From: Dokdonella sp.
GTDB taxonomy: Bacteria > Pseudomonadota > Gammaproteobacteria > Xanthomonadales > Rhodanobacteraceae
DNA length: 64,000 bases
Assembly (NCBI GenBank): GCA_023228465.1
Contig: JALOBC010000011.1
Span: 1 to 64,000 of the forward strand
Direction: 5' to 3'
Positions 48,052-58,000 of the stretch are shown here, piece after piece; position 1 is the stretch's first letter; each line of letters starts with the position of its first letter. Made by a program: the position numbers and the translations under genes. Below the pieces are notes generated by a model that was not told where the DNA came from, did no database searches, and saw only the letters and a list, made by a program, of their open reading frames with translations.

Positions 48052-51000
48052 CTATGGTTCCACCACCGTGATCGAGGCCGGCTCGCTCCTGCCGATGCCG
48101 CGCATTTCCGGCTTGTACATGTCGGCCACCTGGGGCGGCGGGACACGGTAGGTGCCGGGCGAAACGGCGCGTACGAGGTAGAAGACCTGCGCGGTCTGGC
48201 CCTTGCCGAGATTGAGTGCGGCGACGTAGCGATCGTCGCGGAACTCCTCGTGGCGCACGTCCGCCGCCTGGGCACGGTCGGTCAGGGTAATCCCGTTCAC
48301 GACCACGTCCGCCCACTGCTTGGCGTCGGTGAGGTTGAAGTTCTCGATCTCCAGGCCGCCCGGCAGCAGATCCACCAGCAGGGCATCGGGCATGGCTTCG
48401 CGCGCGTCCAGGCTCAGGCCGACGATCAGGCTGTCACCTTCCTTGAGCGGCCCGGGTTCCCAGGGCTTGCCGTCCAGGGTGTAGAAGCGGCGCTTGATCC
48501 ATACATGGCGGTTGTCCGGCGCGGGTGCGCTGCGCGGTACGCCGGCAACGTCGGTGCTGACGTAGAGCGGCAGGTCGCCGCTGGGCATGAAGCGCACGCC
48601 GGCGGCAAGCTCGGCGGGGCCGAACACCCGCGACCAGAGACGTTCGGGGCTCACCTGCGTGGCGCTGGTGCCGACGTGCAGCGTGCCCGAGACGACCGTG
48701 TCGCCGTCCTTGATCAGCGTCTTGCCCAGTCGCGCCAGCGCAATCTGCTCCTGGGTGCTGAGGTAGAGGCGGCCGCCATCCTCGCGGTTGCGGTCGGCCA
48801 GATCGCGTGCCAGTGCGAACACGCGCGCATCGTATTCGGGCTTGCCCAGGCCAAACTGGTGGGCCAGGGCCACCATCGCCGCGGTGTCGCGCAGGTTGGA
48901 GCCATAGTCGCCGAGGTACCACGGGCGTTCGACCTGCATGGCGAAGGCCTGGGCGACGGCCTGTTCGGCGCGCGGCTGGTCGCCCATCAGCTTGAGCGCG
49001 ATGCCCAGGTGCACCAGCGGCAGGGCGGTGAGCGACTTGTCGCGGTCGTTGTCGTAGAGCGCGCGCAGGGTGCCCAGCGGCGCGCGGTTCACGCGTGCCA
49101 GCACGTAACCCGACCAGGCCGAATCGGCGAAGCGCAGGTGGTCGCTGTGCTCGTAGTTGTAGTACGGATGGCCGCCGGAGAGCAGGTCGTCGTGCAGGCG
49201 CGTGAGCGCCTTCTGCAGCACGTGGTCGGGGACGAGGAAGCCTTCCTCGCGCGCATCGAGCAGGAATTCGGTGACCCAGGGCGTCAGGAACTCGTTGACG
49301 TAGCTGTCCCCGCCCCACATCGAGAAGTGCCCCGACGGCACCTGCATGGAGGCGATGCGGCCGATGGCGCCGTCCACGCGCGACTTGCGCTGTTCGGGCG
49401 GCAGGCCGCTCATGTGCAGGTTGCCCGCGGTCTGCTCGTCCAGCAGCAGGGCGGCGTACCCCTTGCTGGCGGTCTGCTCGACGCAGCCGTAGGGGTAGTC
49501 CAGCAGATGCGCCAGCGCGCTGGCAAAGGGCAATGGCGGCAGGCTGGAAATGGTCAGGCGCGCATTGACCGAGTCGGGCAGCAGGCCCTCCAGCGCGGCG
49601 CTGCCAAGGCTCACCGGCGCGAGCGTCTCCAGCGTCGTGGGGACCGAGCGAACCACGTCCGGCCAGGCGGCGCGCACGACCATCTCGAAGTGGCGATCGA
49701 GCTTGACCTCGCCGCCGCTGGCGGCAACGCGGATCTTGCCGACACCGTAGCCCTCCAGTGCCTGCAGGGGGAAGGACAGGGTGGTCTTGGCCTGGTCGGC
49801 GAGGCGCACCGTGCGCCGGCCGTCGTCGATCGCGAGCGGCTTGTCGGCGGTTACCGTCACCTTGAATTCGCCATCGGCGCCGGAGAAGTTCTGCAGATCC
49901 ATGGTCAGCTTCGCGCGGTCGCCCGGCGCCATCACGCGCGGCGTCGAGATCTCCGCCACCAGCGGCGCACGCACCACGGTTTCGGCATCCGTGCCGCCAT
50001 AGTGGTTCTCGCTGAACACCAGCGCCGTCACGCGCACCGTCCCGTTGAAGTCCGGCATCGGCAGGGCGACGCTGGCCTCACCTTGCGCATCGAGAGCCAC
50101 CGCGCCGGAAAAAAGATCCACGGTCTGCACATGCGCGGTCGGCCGGCGGGCCTGCGGCAACGCGGCCAGCGCCATGTCGCCGCCGTAGCGCAGGCGTGCG
50201 GTGGCGCCGTCGAAGCTCTCGATGACCCGGCCGTAGAGGTCGTAGGCATCCACGCCAAGCGCGCGCTGCGCGAAGAACCAGGCGTTGGCATCCGGGCGCG
50301 GGAAGGCGGTGATGTTGAGGATGCCCACATCCACCGCCGACACCGTCACATAGGCCTTCTGGCCGGCCAGGGCCGGGACCTTGATGCGCACCGGCAGGTC
50401 GTTTTCCGGCTTCATCAGCGCCGGCGCTTCCAGGGCGACTTCCACCTTGCGGTCGCTGCGGTCGATCGGCACGTAGGCCTCGCCGACCGCGCGGGCCGGG
50501 GTGATCTTTTCCACCGCCGAGCCGCCGCGGAACACCAGCGCGGTGAGATAGACGTCGTGGCGTTCCCAGTCCTCGGTCACCGGGATCTCGAAGGTCGCCC
50601 CCGGGCGGGCGTCGATGTTGCGCGTGTAGAGCAGGTGGTCCGATTCCACGATCAGCACGCCCGGCCCGGCCTGCGGGGGCGTCACCGTGACCTTGAGCGT
50701 GTCGCCGGCGCGGTAGGCGGTCTTGTCCAGGGCCAGCTTCACCTTGTCCGGGCGCGCTTCCTTGCCGCGGTTGTCATCGCTCCAGCTCCAGCCGGCGAAG
50801 AACGGTACGCGCGTGACCAGGCCGGTGGCCGGATCGAGGATTTCCAGGCGGTAGTTGCCCCATTCGACGCCGACGTCGACGCGCGTCGCCTTGCCGGCTT
50901 CCGGTGTGACCTCCTGCGTCTGGCCACTCTCGAAGCTTTCCTTGTAGTCGAAGTGCCAGCCGCTTTCGTTGTCCCAGGTCCAGTGGTAGTTGCGGCGCTC

Positions 51001-52995
51001 GCGGACCAGGGTGAGCTTGAGCGGCTCGCCGCCGAGAAATTCGCCATCCGCGTTGCTGCGGATGATCTCGAAGCCGGCGCGCGCATTGGCATCGGCGCCT
51101 TCCTTGGGGTCGAACAGCGGGCGTACGCCGACCAGCGTGTCGGCCGGCCACAACGTGCGCTTGAGCGTGCGTGACACGGGTCGGCCGCCGCTTTCGTGCA
51201 GGCTGCCCGACACGATGGCGGCGATGGGCGCCTTCGCCTGGCCGGCGTCGCCCAGTTCGATCGCCTGGCTCAAATGGCCGTGTTCGTCGAGCTTGGCGTC
51301 GATGACGTCGGTGGCTTCCCTGGGCAGCTCGATGGTCGGGTCGCCGAAGAAGTAATCGGGCAGGGATTCCACGGGATGCGGGTTGGCCGCCAGCGTCAGG
51401 CGCGCCGTGAAACGGTTGCCGGCAGCCGGGGCGCCGTAGAGATAGTCGCCCTGCACCTGCAGTTGCAGCGCCTCGCCCGGGCGCAGCACCGCCTGCGGAC
51501 TGGAGAGCTCCAGCTTCATGCGCTCGGGCAGGAATTCCTCGATGCGCAAGGTCAGGCCCTCGGTCACCTCGTCGGCCTTCGGGTCGGTGCGGAACTCGAC
51601 CTCCCAGCGCCCGGTGGGCGCGTCGGCCGGAATCTCGCGCGACCACTCGAAATAGTTGAGGTCGCGCGGATCGAGCCGGGCTTCGGCGTAGGGGCGCCCG
51701 TCGGGCTGCTTGAGCGTGATGAACAGCGGCTGCGCCTTGATCGGCCGGCCGTCGTAGTCGCGCAGCAGGGCGGAAAGGCGGATGGTTTCGCCCGGGCGGT
51801 AGAGGTCACGATCCGCCCAGGCGAACACGTCGAACCAGGCCTGCTTGCGTCCGGCGACGGCGAATTCGGAAAGATCCAGCGCCGGCTGGTTGAACGGCAG
51901 CAGCGAAGCATCCTTGCCGGTGCGCGCCACCAGCACGTGCGCGGCGTCGAGCGCGTAGGCCAGCTGTGCGTTGCCGTCGGCATCGGTTGCGCCGCTGGCG
52001 ACCGCTTCACCCTTGGCATCGAGCACCTTCACCTGGACGCCCGCCAGCGGGCTGCCGCTCTTCAGCGAGGCCGCGTGCACGAACAGCGCGTCCTTGTAGG
52101 CGCGCGTATGCAGGCCGATGTCGCTGACGAAGAAGACGCTGGTGGCGTATTCGTCGCTGAAACTGCCGGCGCGCTTCATCACGGCGAAATAGACGCCCGG
52201 CTGGGCCAGCTCGTGGATGTTCTGGATCGGCAGGTAGTTGAGCGAGCGCTCGTTCTGCTTGCCGGTCAGCACGAAGCGGTTGGCGTAAACCGATTCGGCG
52301 ACCTGCACCACCGGCTTGCCCTTCTGTCCGTACCAGCCGTAGCGCGGGTCGAGCTCGTAGCTGCTGCGCTGGCCGTTCTTCTGGTAGGCGGCGAAGAAAT
52401 TGGCGACTTCACTGTCCCGGACACGCAGGAACTCGACATCGACTTCCTTCACGTTCACCGACACCACCGGCAATCCGCGCGTGTCGCGTGCCGGCAGCAC
52501 GCTGCCCTGCGAGGCGAAGCCGACCGCCGGTTCGAGCGGGCCGCTGTAAACCTCCTTGCTCAGCGGGGCGCCGAGCGTCTTGCCATCGGCAGCGGTCAGC
52601 TGGCCCTGGATACGCACGTTGTAGTTGGCATCGGCCTTGACGTAGGGGAAGCGCAGCGTCTTGCCGTCCTCGTCCAGTGACCAGCTGCCGGTGAGCGCCG
52701 CACCCTTGGTGTCGGTCACCGTGATCAGGGTGTCGAAGGCCTGCGTGCCGACCAGGGGCTCGGTGAACTCGAGCACGAGGGCGAGCTGCCCCTGCCAGGG
52801 CTCCGTGCTTGCCGAGGCAAGCGCGAAGCCCGTGGGTGCGGGCGCGGCGGCCGGTTCGGCGCTCACCGGCGCGGCGCCCTGGACTTGCGGCACTTCGTTC
52901 TGTGGACGGCTGCAAGCGGCCAGCAGCAACGTCGACACGAAGATCATCAGCGCGCCGGTGCGCAACAGGCGCGAGATGGGCGAGCGCAAATCCAT
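48052..52995 (-). CDS. Bacterial alpha-2-macroglobulin lipoprotein (YfhM-like)
   Basis: A 1647-aa lipoprotein. The signal peptide ends with the lipobox LAAC (Cys28), after which a Pro/Ala linker leads to macroglobulin domains. The thioester motif is intact as YPYGCVEQTASKGYAALL, within the alpha-helical TED domain. In E. coli the protein is anchored in the periplasm and traps host or competing proteases by the thioester. It works with PBP1C to repair the wall (inferred from conserved linkage). ATG 52995 starts the signal peptide; longer frames have none. The stop lies 139 bp before the pbpC start. Confidence 0.95.
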   Translation of the reverse strand: MDLRSPISRLLRTGALMIFVSTLLLAACSRPQNEVPQVQGAAPVSAEPAAAPAPTGFALASASTEPWQGQLALVLEFTEPLVGTQAFDTLITVTDTKGAALTGSWSLDEDGKTLRFPYVKADANYNVRIQGQLTAADGKTLGAPLSKEVYSGPLEPAVGFASQGSVLPARDTRGLPVVSVNVKEVDVEFLRVRDSEVANFFAAYQKNGQRSSYELDPRYGWYGQKGKPVVQVAESVYANRFVLTGKQNERSLNYLPIQNIHELAQPGVYFAVMKRAGSFSDEYATSVFFVSDIGLHTRAYKDALFVHAASLKSGSPLAGVQVKVLDAKGEAVASGATDADGNAQLAYALDAAHVLVARTGKDASLLPFNQPALDLSEFAVAGRKQAWFDVFAWADRDLYRPGETIRLSALLRDYDGRPIKAQPLFITLKQPDGRPYAEARLDPRDLNYFEWSREIPADAPTGRWEVEFRTDPKADEVTEGLTLRIEEFLPERMKLELSSPQAVLRPGEALQLQVQGDYLYGAPAAGNRFTARLTLAANPHPVESLPDYFFGDPTIELPREATDVIDAKLDEHGHLSQAIELGDAGQAKAPIAAIVSGSLHESGGRPVSRTLKRTLWPADTLVGVRPLFDPKEGADANARAGFEIIRSNADGEFLGGEPLKLTLVRERRNYHWTWDNESGWHFDYKESFESGQTQEVTPEAGKATRVDVGVEWGNYRLEILDPATGLVTRVPFFAGWSWSDDNRGKEARPDKVKLALDKTAYRAGDTLKVTVTPPQAGPGVLIVESDHLLYTRNIDARPGATFEIPVTEDWERHDVYLTALVFRGGSAVEKITPARAVGEAYVPIDRSDRKVEVALEAPALMKPENDLPVRIKVPALAGQKAYVTVSAVDVGILNITAFPRPDANAWFFAQRALGVDAYDLYGRVIESFDGATARLRYGGDMALAALPQARRPTAHVQTVDLFSGAVALDAQGEASVALPMPDFNGTVRVTALVFSENHYGGTDAETVVRAPLVAEISTPRVMAPGDRAKLTMDLQNFSGADGEFKVTVTADKPLAIDDGRRTVRLADQAKTTLSFPLQALEGYGVGKIRVAASGGEVKLDRHFEMVVRAAWPDVVRSVPTTLETLAPVSLGSAALEGLLPDSVNARLTISSLPPLPFASALAHLLDYPYGCVEQTASKGYAALLLDEQTAGNLHMSGLPPEQRKSRVDGAIGRIASMQVPSGHFSMWGGDSYVNEFLTPWVTEFLLDAREEGFLVPDHVLQKALTRLHDDLLSGGHPYYNYEHSDHLRFADSAWSGYVLARVNRAPLGTLRALYDNDRDKSLTALPLVHLGIALKLMGDQPRAEQAVAQAFAMQVERPWYLGDYGSNLRDTAAMVALAHQFGLGKPEYDARVFALARDLADRNREDGGRLYLSTQEQIALARLGKTLIKDGDTVVSGTLHVGTSATQVSPERLWSRVFGPAELAAGVRFMPSGDLPLYVSTDVAGVPRSAPAPDNRHVWIKRRFYTLDGKPWEPGPLKEGDSLIVGLSLDAREAMPDALLVDLLPGGLEIENFNLTDAKQWADVVVNGITLTDRAQAADVRHEEFRDDRYVAALNLGKGQTAQVFYLVRAVSPGTYRVPPPQVADMYKPEMRGIGRSEPASITVVEP

Positions 52996-53155
52996 GGCAA
53001 TTCCCCCAATGGCTGGTGCGGCGAGTATAACCAGTGCGGCAGTCCGGCTGGGCGGGCGGCGCATCCGCAGACCGCGGCGGGAGGAACTGCACTCAGGGCG
53101 GGTTCAAGGGTCCTGGGCGAGCATGCGACATGCGTCATCAGAAAGGGACCGCGCC

Positions 53156-53632
53156 GTGAAGTCGATCGTCAAATGCATGCTGCTGGCAGGGTTGCTGGCC
53201 TTGCTCGGTGGCTGCTACTACTACCCGGAGTACGGCTACGTCCGCGGCGATGGCTACTATGGCGACGCCTGGTATGGCAGCGGCTATTACGGCCCGTCCT
53301 ATGGCTACTACGGCTACGGCTATGGCGGCTACAGCCCGTACTGGTACGGCACCGGCTACTACGGCTGGTATGGCTACTACCCGCGCGGGCACGGCGGCTA
53401 CCCGGGCATCGAGCGTTCCAATGCCTATCCGGGATATCCGCGCCCGCCGGGCTACAGCGGCAGCCACGAGCGCGGTCAGCCGCCCATGGTCGGCAGCTCG
53501 CGCGCGCCATCGCCTTCCTTCGGTCGCCCCGCGTCTTCCTTCTCGCAGCCGACGATGCGCTCGCCAGCGCCGCCGGCCGCGTCGCGACCGTCCGCGCCAC
53601 GTAGCGTGCCGAGTCCACAGCGGGATCGGTGA
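53156..53632 (+). CDS. Tyr/Gly-rich lipoprotein
   Basis: A 158-aa predicted lipoprotein with signal sequence VKSIVKCMLLAGLLALLGGC (lipobox LGGC, Cys20). The mature part to about residue 90 is made of Tyr/Gly repeats such as YYGDAWYGSGYYGPSYGYYG. The last third is Pro/Ser/Arg-rich. Function is unknown; such sequences occur in surface or amyloid-like proteins. The start is GTG 53156 with AAAGGGA upstream. Confidence 0.75.
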   Translation: MKSIVKCMLLAGLLALLGGCYYYPEYGYVRGDGYYGDAWYGSGYYGPSYGYYGYGYGGYSPYWYGTGYYGWYGYYPRGHGGYPGIERSNAYPGYPRPPGYSGSHERGQPPMVGSSRAPSPSFGRPASSFSQPTMRSPAPPAASRPSAPRSVPSPQRDR

Positions 53633-53702
53633 CGGCAGCCATCAACCCTCGCGCCCGGGGCATGTCTCGCTCGGATCATGACCCGGGCGGTCGCGCTCGA
53701 AA

Positions 53703-54017
53703 TTACGGTTGCGCCACCCAGCGCGCGTACTCGCGTGGCGAGATGCGACCGTCGCGATTCGAATCGGCATGGATGAAGTCATTGGCCAGCGGCGGATAGG
53801 CGGCCGCCGCTGCGACGCTGATGTAGGGCTGGCCCTGCGCCAGCTGTGCGAACGTCGGCGGCGGGCCGAAGTTGCGTGGCGCGGGCTGACCCCAGTGGAC
53901 GATCAATTCGCCGTTAGCGCGCGGGATCACGGTGGTTTGCGTGTCCTGTGCCGAAGCCGCCGTCGCGCAGAGGCCGAGGGCGGCGAGCGGGGCGAGCAGG
54001 GATGCTGTCAACTTCAT
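53703..54017 (-). CDS. Secreted EF-hand protein
   Basis: A 104-aa exported protein. The signal peptide ends ATAASAQ (about residue 24). A single EF-hand loop DSNRDGRISPREY (about residues 85-97) should bind calcium. ATG 54017 has GAGGTGAACCC upstream. Function is unknown. Confidence 0.8.
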   Translation of the reverse strand: MKLTASLLAPLAALGLCATAASAQDTQTTVIPRANGELIVHWGQPAPRNFGPPPTFAQLAQGQPYISVAAAAAYPPLANDFIHADSNRDGRISPREYARWVAQP

Positions 54018-54174
54018 GGGTTCACCTCGTTCCTGGCCAGAGCCGCAGGCGCGGTCGGCACCTGCGGCACATGGGTGGCATGATGGCGTCGGGGCACTTA
54101 ACCTTCACTGACATGCCGGCCATGCCGGTCGGCAAGTCGCCTCCCACCCTTGGTGCCGGCCCGCCTGCGCCTGC

Positions 54175-55335
54175 ATGATGCTGCTCGCAACGCACATGAT
54201 CACGCAACGCTGCCCTCCGGCATTCCTGGCCAGGCAACTTGGCAGCCTGGTGCTGGCGGGCGCCATCGCCAGCGCGCCGGGATGCGGCGGCGCGGACGCA
54301 CCACCTGCCTCGCTGCCGGCGCAGGTGCCCGTGGCGACGTCCGCGGCACCAACGCCCGCGGCGCAAACGCCCGCACCAGCGGCGGATGCCGTCGTGGTCG
54401 GCGTGCCACCGCCCGCCGTCGAGCTGCCACCGGGCCCGGCCGCCGCCTGCGGCGGCGGAGCGGATGAGCGCGCCCCGCGCTCGGCTGCGGTACACCGCTG
54501 GGTGGATGGCGCCGGCATCACGCACTATTCGGATCGCCCGCCGACTGTCGAGGCGCGCGCGCATCGCGTGCTCGTGGTCTCCGGCCTGGCGCCGATCAGC
54601 ATCGAGGCCGCGGGTTACGACGTGAGCCTGCCCGAAGGCCTGCAACAGCAGGCCGTGAACGACGCCCTCGCGGTGGCGCGGGTGCTGCGTGACGAACTGG
54701 GCGTGGCGATGCCGACCGACCTCAGGCTGCGCATCGTGTTCGTGCGCTCGGCCGAGGCCTATGCCAGGCTCATCGATGAGCCGTTGCTGGCAGGTTCGGC
54801 GGGTGCCTGGTCGAGTGCCAAGCGCACCATCTATCTGCACATGCAGGCCAGCGACGAGGCCAGCTTCGCCGTGCTGCGCCACGAACTCACGCACGCCATC
54901 GTGCATGAGGCGGTCGGCGGGCTGCCGTTGCCGCTCAACGAGGGCCTGGCCGAGTATTTCGGCCGGCATGGGGCAGGCCGGGAACTGGGGCAAGCCGAGC
55001 GCCGTGCGCTGATCGCCGCCGCGCCTGCAGGCGATGGCAGCGAGGCGCTGGTGGACCTGCTGGCGCGCGATGGCCGTGCGTTCTACGGCAGCGAGGCAGG
55101 CTCCACCCGCGAGCAGCGTTACCGGCGCGCCCACGCGCTGGTCGCGCTGCTGATGCAGCGGCCGGTCACGCGCGAGGTGCTGGCCGACGTGCTGGCCGCG
55201 CAGCGTCTGGATCCGTGCCGCCCGGTGGCGCTGGAACGCTTGCTCGACCAGCACTATCCGGGCGGACTGGCGGCCCTGGCCGGAGATTGGGCGGCCTTCA
55301 TGCGCAAGCCGCCGGTCGGGTCTGCACAAGGCTGA
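54175..55335 (+). CDS. Exported DUF4124 plus HExxH metalloprotease-like protein
   Basis: A protein of up to 386 aa. The N-terminus is a signal-like sequence (LGSLVLAGAIASAPGC) that may end at Cys36 as a weak lipobox; a Pro/Ala linker follows. A DUF4124-like segment (AVHRWVDGAGITHYSDRPP) comes next. The catalytic domain has RHELTHAIVHEAVGG with HExxH-type zinc ligands and LNEGLAEYFGRH downstream, as in peptidase MA-like proteins. Starts at ATG 54175, 54178 or 54196 are possible. Substrate is unknown. Confidence 0.82.
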   Translation: MMLLATHMITQRCPPAFLARQLGSLVLAGAIASAPGCGGADAPPASLPAQVPVATSAAPTPAAQTPAPAADAVVVGVPPPAVELPPGPAAACGGGADERAPRSAAVHRWVDGAGITHYSDRPPTVEARAHRVLVVSGLAPISIEAAGYDVSLPEGLQQQAVNDALAVARVLRDELGVAMPTDLRLRIVFVRSAEAYARLIDEPLLAGSAGAWSSAKRTIYLHMQASDEASFAVLRHELTHAIVHEAVGGLPLPLNEGLAEYFGRHGAGRELGQAERRALIAAAPAGDGSEALVDLLARDGRAFYGSEAGSTREQRYRRAHALVALLMQRPVTREVLADVLAAQRLDPCRPVALERLLDQHYPGGLAALAGDWAAFMRKPPVGSAQG

Positions 55336-55434
55336 ATCGCCCGCATGGCTTGAAATCCGCGGCGATGCGGGCCATCTAGCAAGGTCGTCAGGAGCGCGCG
55401 CATCAGGCGCCGCAAGACGATCAAGGAGTACCCA

Positions 55435-55692
55435 ATGCTGACCCTCAACGTGCGCGGCCTGCCGCGCAGCGCCACTGAGCAATCCGTCGCCGACATGTTT
55501 GGAAAGTTCGGGCGCGTCCACAAGCTGAAGATCGCCACCGATCCGTTCCGCAACGAGTGCCGCGGTTTTGCCGAACTGGCGATGGAGGGCCACGAAGCAC
55601 GCGCGGCAATCGCGCAACTGGATGGTTCGACCCAGGACGGTTCGACCCTGCGCGTGGGCCTGGCCAGCGACCGTTCGCGCCGCCGGCGCTGA
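55435..55692 (+). CDS. Single RRM RNA-binding protein
   Basis: An 85-aa RNA recognition motif. RNP2 is TLNVRGLP and RNP1 is CRGFAELAM in a canonical beta-alpha-beta-beta-alpha-beta layout, with a basic RSRRRR end. Bacterial RRM proteins are often cold-induced and bind RNA. The ribosome binding site AAGGAG is strong, 6 bp before the ATG, suggesting high expression. Confidence 0.92.
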   Translation: MLTLNVRGLPRSATEQSVADMFGKFGRVHKLKIATDPFRNECRGFAELAMEGHEARAAIAQLDGSTQDGSTLRVGLASDRSRRRR

Positions 55693-55988
55693 GGATCGAC
55701 CGGTGCCGGCCGGCTCCTGGCGCCATCGCGGAGAGGCGCCGGAGCGGGGCCTGGCGCGGCGGGGCGGAACGTCGATCCGCGCGCAACTCCGGTCCGGCGC
55801 GGCTGGCAAGCGGGTGCCGGCATGTCTTTCCGGATCGCGATAGCCGCCGGAATACCAGGGTCCGGTGGCAGCATTCGATGATGCAACTTGCGCCGCGCGC
55901 CGACGCGTGACCTGACGCGTCGGACCCCGGTACGGACGTGGTGCAGCGGGCCGGGTGCGTTATGCTTGCGCGCGCCGAGATCGCCGCC

Positions 55989-56291
55989 ATGTCCACCTAC
56001 GCAAGCTTTCGCGAGTTCTACCCCTTTTACCTGTCCGAACATGCGGATCGCAACTGCCGACGCATGCACTTCATCGGCAGTTCGCTGGTGCTGGTCGTGG
56101 TGATCGCGGCCCTGGTCACGGGTGCGCTGCGCTGGCTATGGCTGGCGCCGGTGTTCGGCTATGGTTTCGCCTGGATCGGCCACTTTGCATTTGAAAGGAA
56201 CCGGCCGGCGACGTTCCGCCACCCCCTCTACAGCCTGGCCGGCGACTGGATGATGTATTTCGACATCCTGCGCGGCCGGGTGCGGTTGTGA
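55989..56291 (+). CDS. Mpo1-like (DUF962) membrane protein
   Basis: A 100-aa protein with two hydrophobic helices. It contains FREFYPFYLSEHADRNCRRMHFIGSSLVL and GHFAFERNRPATFRHPLYSLAGDWMMY, whose His residues match the Mpo1/DUF962 family, in yeast an Fe2+-dependent dioxygenase for 2-hydroxy fatty acids. ATG 55989 removes an uncharacteristic N-terminal piece. The next gene starts 4 bp downstream, so they may share a transcript. Confidence 0.88.
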   Translation: MSTYASFREFYPFYLSEHADRNCRRMHFIGSSLVLVVVIAALVTGALRWLWLAPVFGYGFAWIGHFAFERNRPATFRHPLYSLAGDWMMYFDILRGRVRL

Positions 56292-56295
56292 AGGG

Positions 56296-57474
56296 GTGAG
56301 CGCGCCCGCGGCAAGGCTTCCGGCCGTGGCACCGGCCGGCCACACGCGGCTGCGCTACATCGATTCCCTGCGTGCGCTCGGCGCCCTGCTGGTCGTGTGG
56401 CTGCACACCCTGCAGAGCTTTGCCGCTCCCGGCGGCCCGGCCGCGGACGGGCGGGCATGGGCGGACGCGGCGCTGGGGCTGGACATCGGTCGCATCGGCG
56501 TGATCGTGTTCTTCCTCATCAGCGGCTTCGTGATCCCGTCCAGCCTGCGCATGGATCGGCCGGCGCCGCTCGGCGACTTTGCCATCAAGCGCCTGTTGCG
56601 CATCTATCCGGCCTATTGGCTGTCGATTCCGGCCAGCATGTTCGCCGCCTGGTGGTTGTGGGGGCGCCCGTTCGGGCTCGCCGACGCGCTCGTCAACGTC
56701 ACCCTCCTGCAGGATGTCCTGGGTGTGCCGGCGGCCTCGGGCGTGTACTGGACGCTGCTGATCGAGCTGACCTTTTACGTCCTGTGCATGCTTCTCGCAC
56801 GCCTCGGCAGCCTCGACAAGGCGATGCATCTCGCGGTTCTCGCGCTGGGCCTGGCGGCGCTGCATGTCGGCATCGTCTTCGTGATGTGGCGCGCAGGATT
56901 GCCGGGCACCACCCTCGCGCTGCTGCCATTTCATCTTTCACTGATGCTATGCGGCGCGCTGTACCGCCAATCGCTGTCTCCGGCGGGGCTTGCGCCGCCG
57001 GCCGGCCTGCTGCTGCGTGGGCTGCTCGCCTTCTACCTGGTGGTGTTCCCGGCGGCGGCCATGCTGGCGCTCGGGCCGTTGCACAACTACGTCGTCTCGA
57101 GCGCCATCGGCGTGGCGATCTTCCACCTGGGCACGCGCTGGCTGCACGTGGAGACCCGCCTGACCGATTGGCTTGGGCGGATCAGCTACTCGATCTACCT
57201 GTTCCACATGCCGGTCTACTACCCCTTGCTGTGGTGGCTTGCGCACCAGGCGCAGGATTCGCCGTGGCGCAACCAGCACGTCATCGTCTATGTCCTGGCC
57301 AGCACGCTCGCCACGCTGGCCGTGGCCGCGCTGATCTACCGGTTCGTCGAACGCCCGGGCATCCGGCTTGGCCGGCGCTGCGCGGCCTGGTACGGCCGCC
57401 GCGTGCTGGCGCGAGCAGGCGTGCCTGGCGCCGCCGCGGCGCCTGCCCTCGGCCGCGTGGGCAGCCAGGCCTGA
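56296..57474 (+). CDS. Acyltransferase 3 family membrane protein (OafA-like)
   Basis: A 392-aa protein with about ten membrane helices. RLRYIDSLRALGALLVVWLHTLQSF carries the family His. FLISGFVIPSSLRMDRP and FAIKRLLRIYPAYW follow, and later ISYSIYLFHMPVYY. Such enzymes O-acetylate sugars of LPS, exopolysaccharide or peptidoglycan. The start is GTG 56296. The substrate is not known. Confidence 0.92.
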   Translation: MSAPAARLPAVAPAGHTRLRYIDSLRALGALLVVWLHTLQSFAAPGGPAADGRAWADAALGLDIGRIGVIVFFLISGFVIPSSLRMDRPAPLGDFAIKRLLRIYPAYWLSIPASMFAAWWLWGRPFGLADALVNVTLLQDVLGVPAASGVYWTLLIELTFYVLCMLLARLGSLDKAMHLAVLALGLAALHVGIVFVMWRAGLPGTTLALLPFHLSLMLCGALYRQSLSPAGLAPPAGLLLRGLLAFYLVVFPAAAMLALGPLHNYVVSSAIGVAIFHLGTRWLHVETRLTDWLGRISYSIYLFHMPVYYPLLWWLAHQAQDSPWRNQHVIVYVLASTLATLAVAALIYRFVERPGIRLGRRCAAWYGRRVLARAGVPGAAAAPALGRVGSQA

Positions 57475-57541
57475 GGTGCGGGCAGCGCGGGATCGCGCCG
57501 GCGCTCGTGACAAGGCGCGGCGCGCGGGACCGCGGGGCGCT

Positions 57542-57934
57542 TCATCGATAGTCGCGGTGGCAGTCGTCGCAGGCCTGCGCGATCCGGGTCAGAGCCGTGG
57601 TCTGCGCCGCGCAGGCGGCCGCCGGATCCCAGTCGGCAATCGCGCGCTCCAGTCCCTGCGCATACTGGGTGAACACGCGATCCTTCGCACCGTCGGGCAG
57701 CAAGGCTGCTTCGATATCCGTGGCCAGCAGGGTCAGGTGCCGGTGCGCGGACTCGGCGGCCGCCGGTGCACACTGGTTGGCGTGCGCGGCGCGCCGCGCC
57801 GTGGAAAGTTCGTGCTGCATCACGTTCATCACGCCACGTGGCCAGGCGTGGCGGCGCGCCACGGTGTTGACCACCATGCTGGCGGCGATGGCGCCGAAGA
57901 CGAGGCCGACGATCAGGCAAACCAGGTAGCGCAT
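57542..57934 (-). CDS. Membrane-anchored c-type cytochrome, C-terminal heme motif
   Basis: A 130-aa protein with an uncleaved-looking N-terminal helix (MRYLVCLIVGLVFGAIAASM) and a helical body. The only heme-binding motif CDDCH lies at the very end (residues 123-127), as in cytochrome c'/c-556-type four-helix bundles. No other cytochrome gene is adjacent. Confidence 0.8.
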   Translation of the reverse strand: MRYLVCLIVGLVFGAIAASMVVNTVARRHAWPRGVMNVMQHELSTARRAAHANQCAPAAAESAHRHLTLLATDIEAALLPDGAKDRVFTQYAQGLERAIADWDPAAACAAQTTALTRIAQACDDCHRDYR

Positions 57935-58000
57935 CGCGAAGAGGTTCCAAAAGGCGCCATGGTAGCCGTGGCCAGGAAGGGCGTCGAACCAGGCGTGGGG

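Noticed and set aside
47788..51174. 1128-codon open frame on the plus strand
   Set aside because: It is antisense to the alpha-2-macroglobulin and pbpC genes; its composition is that of a GC-rich shadow frame.
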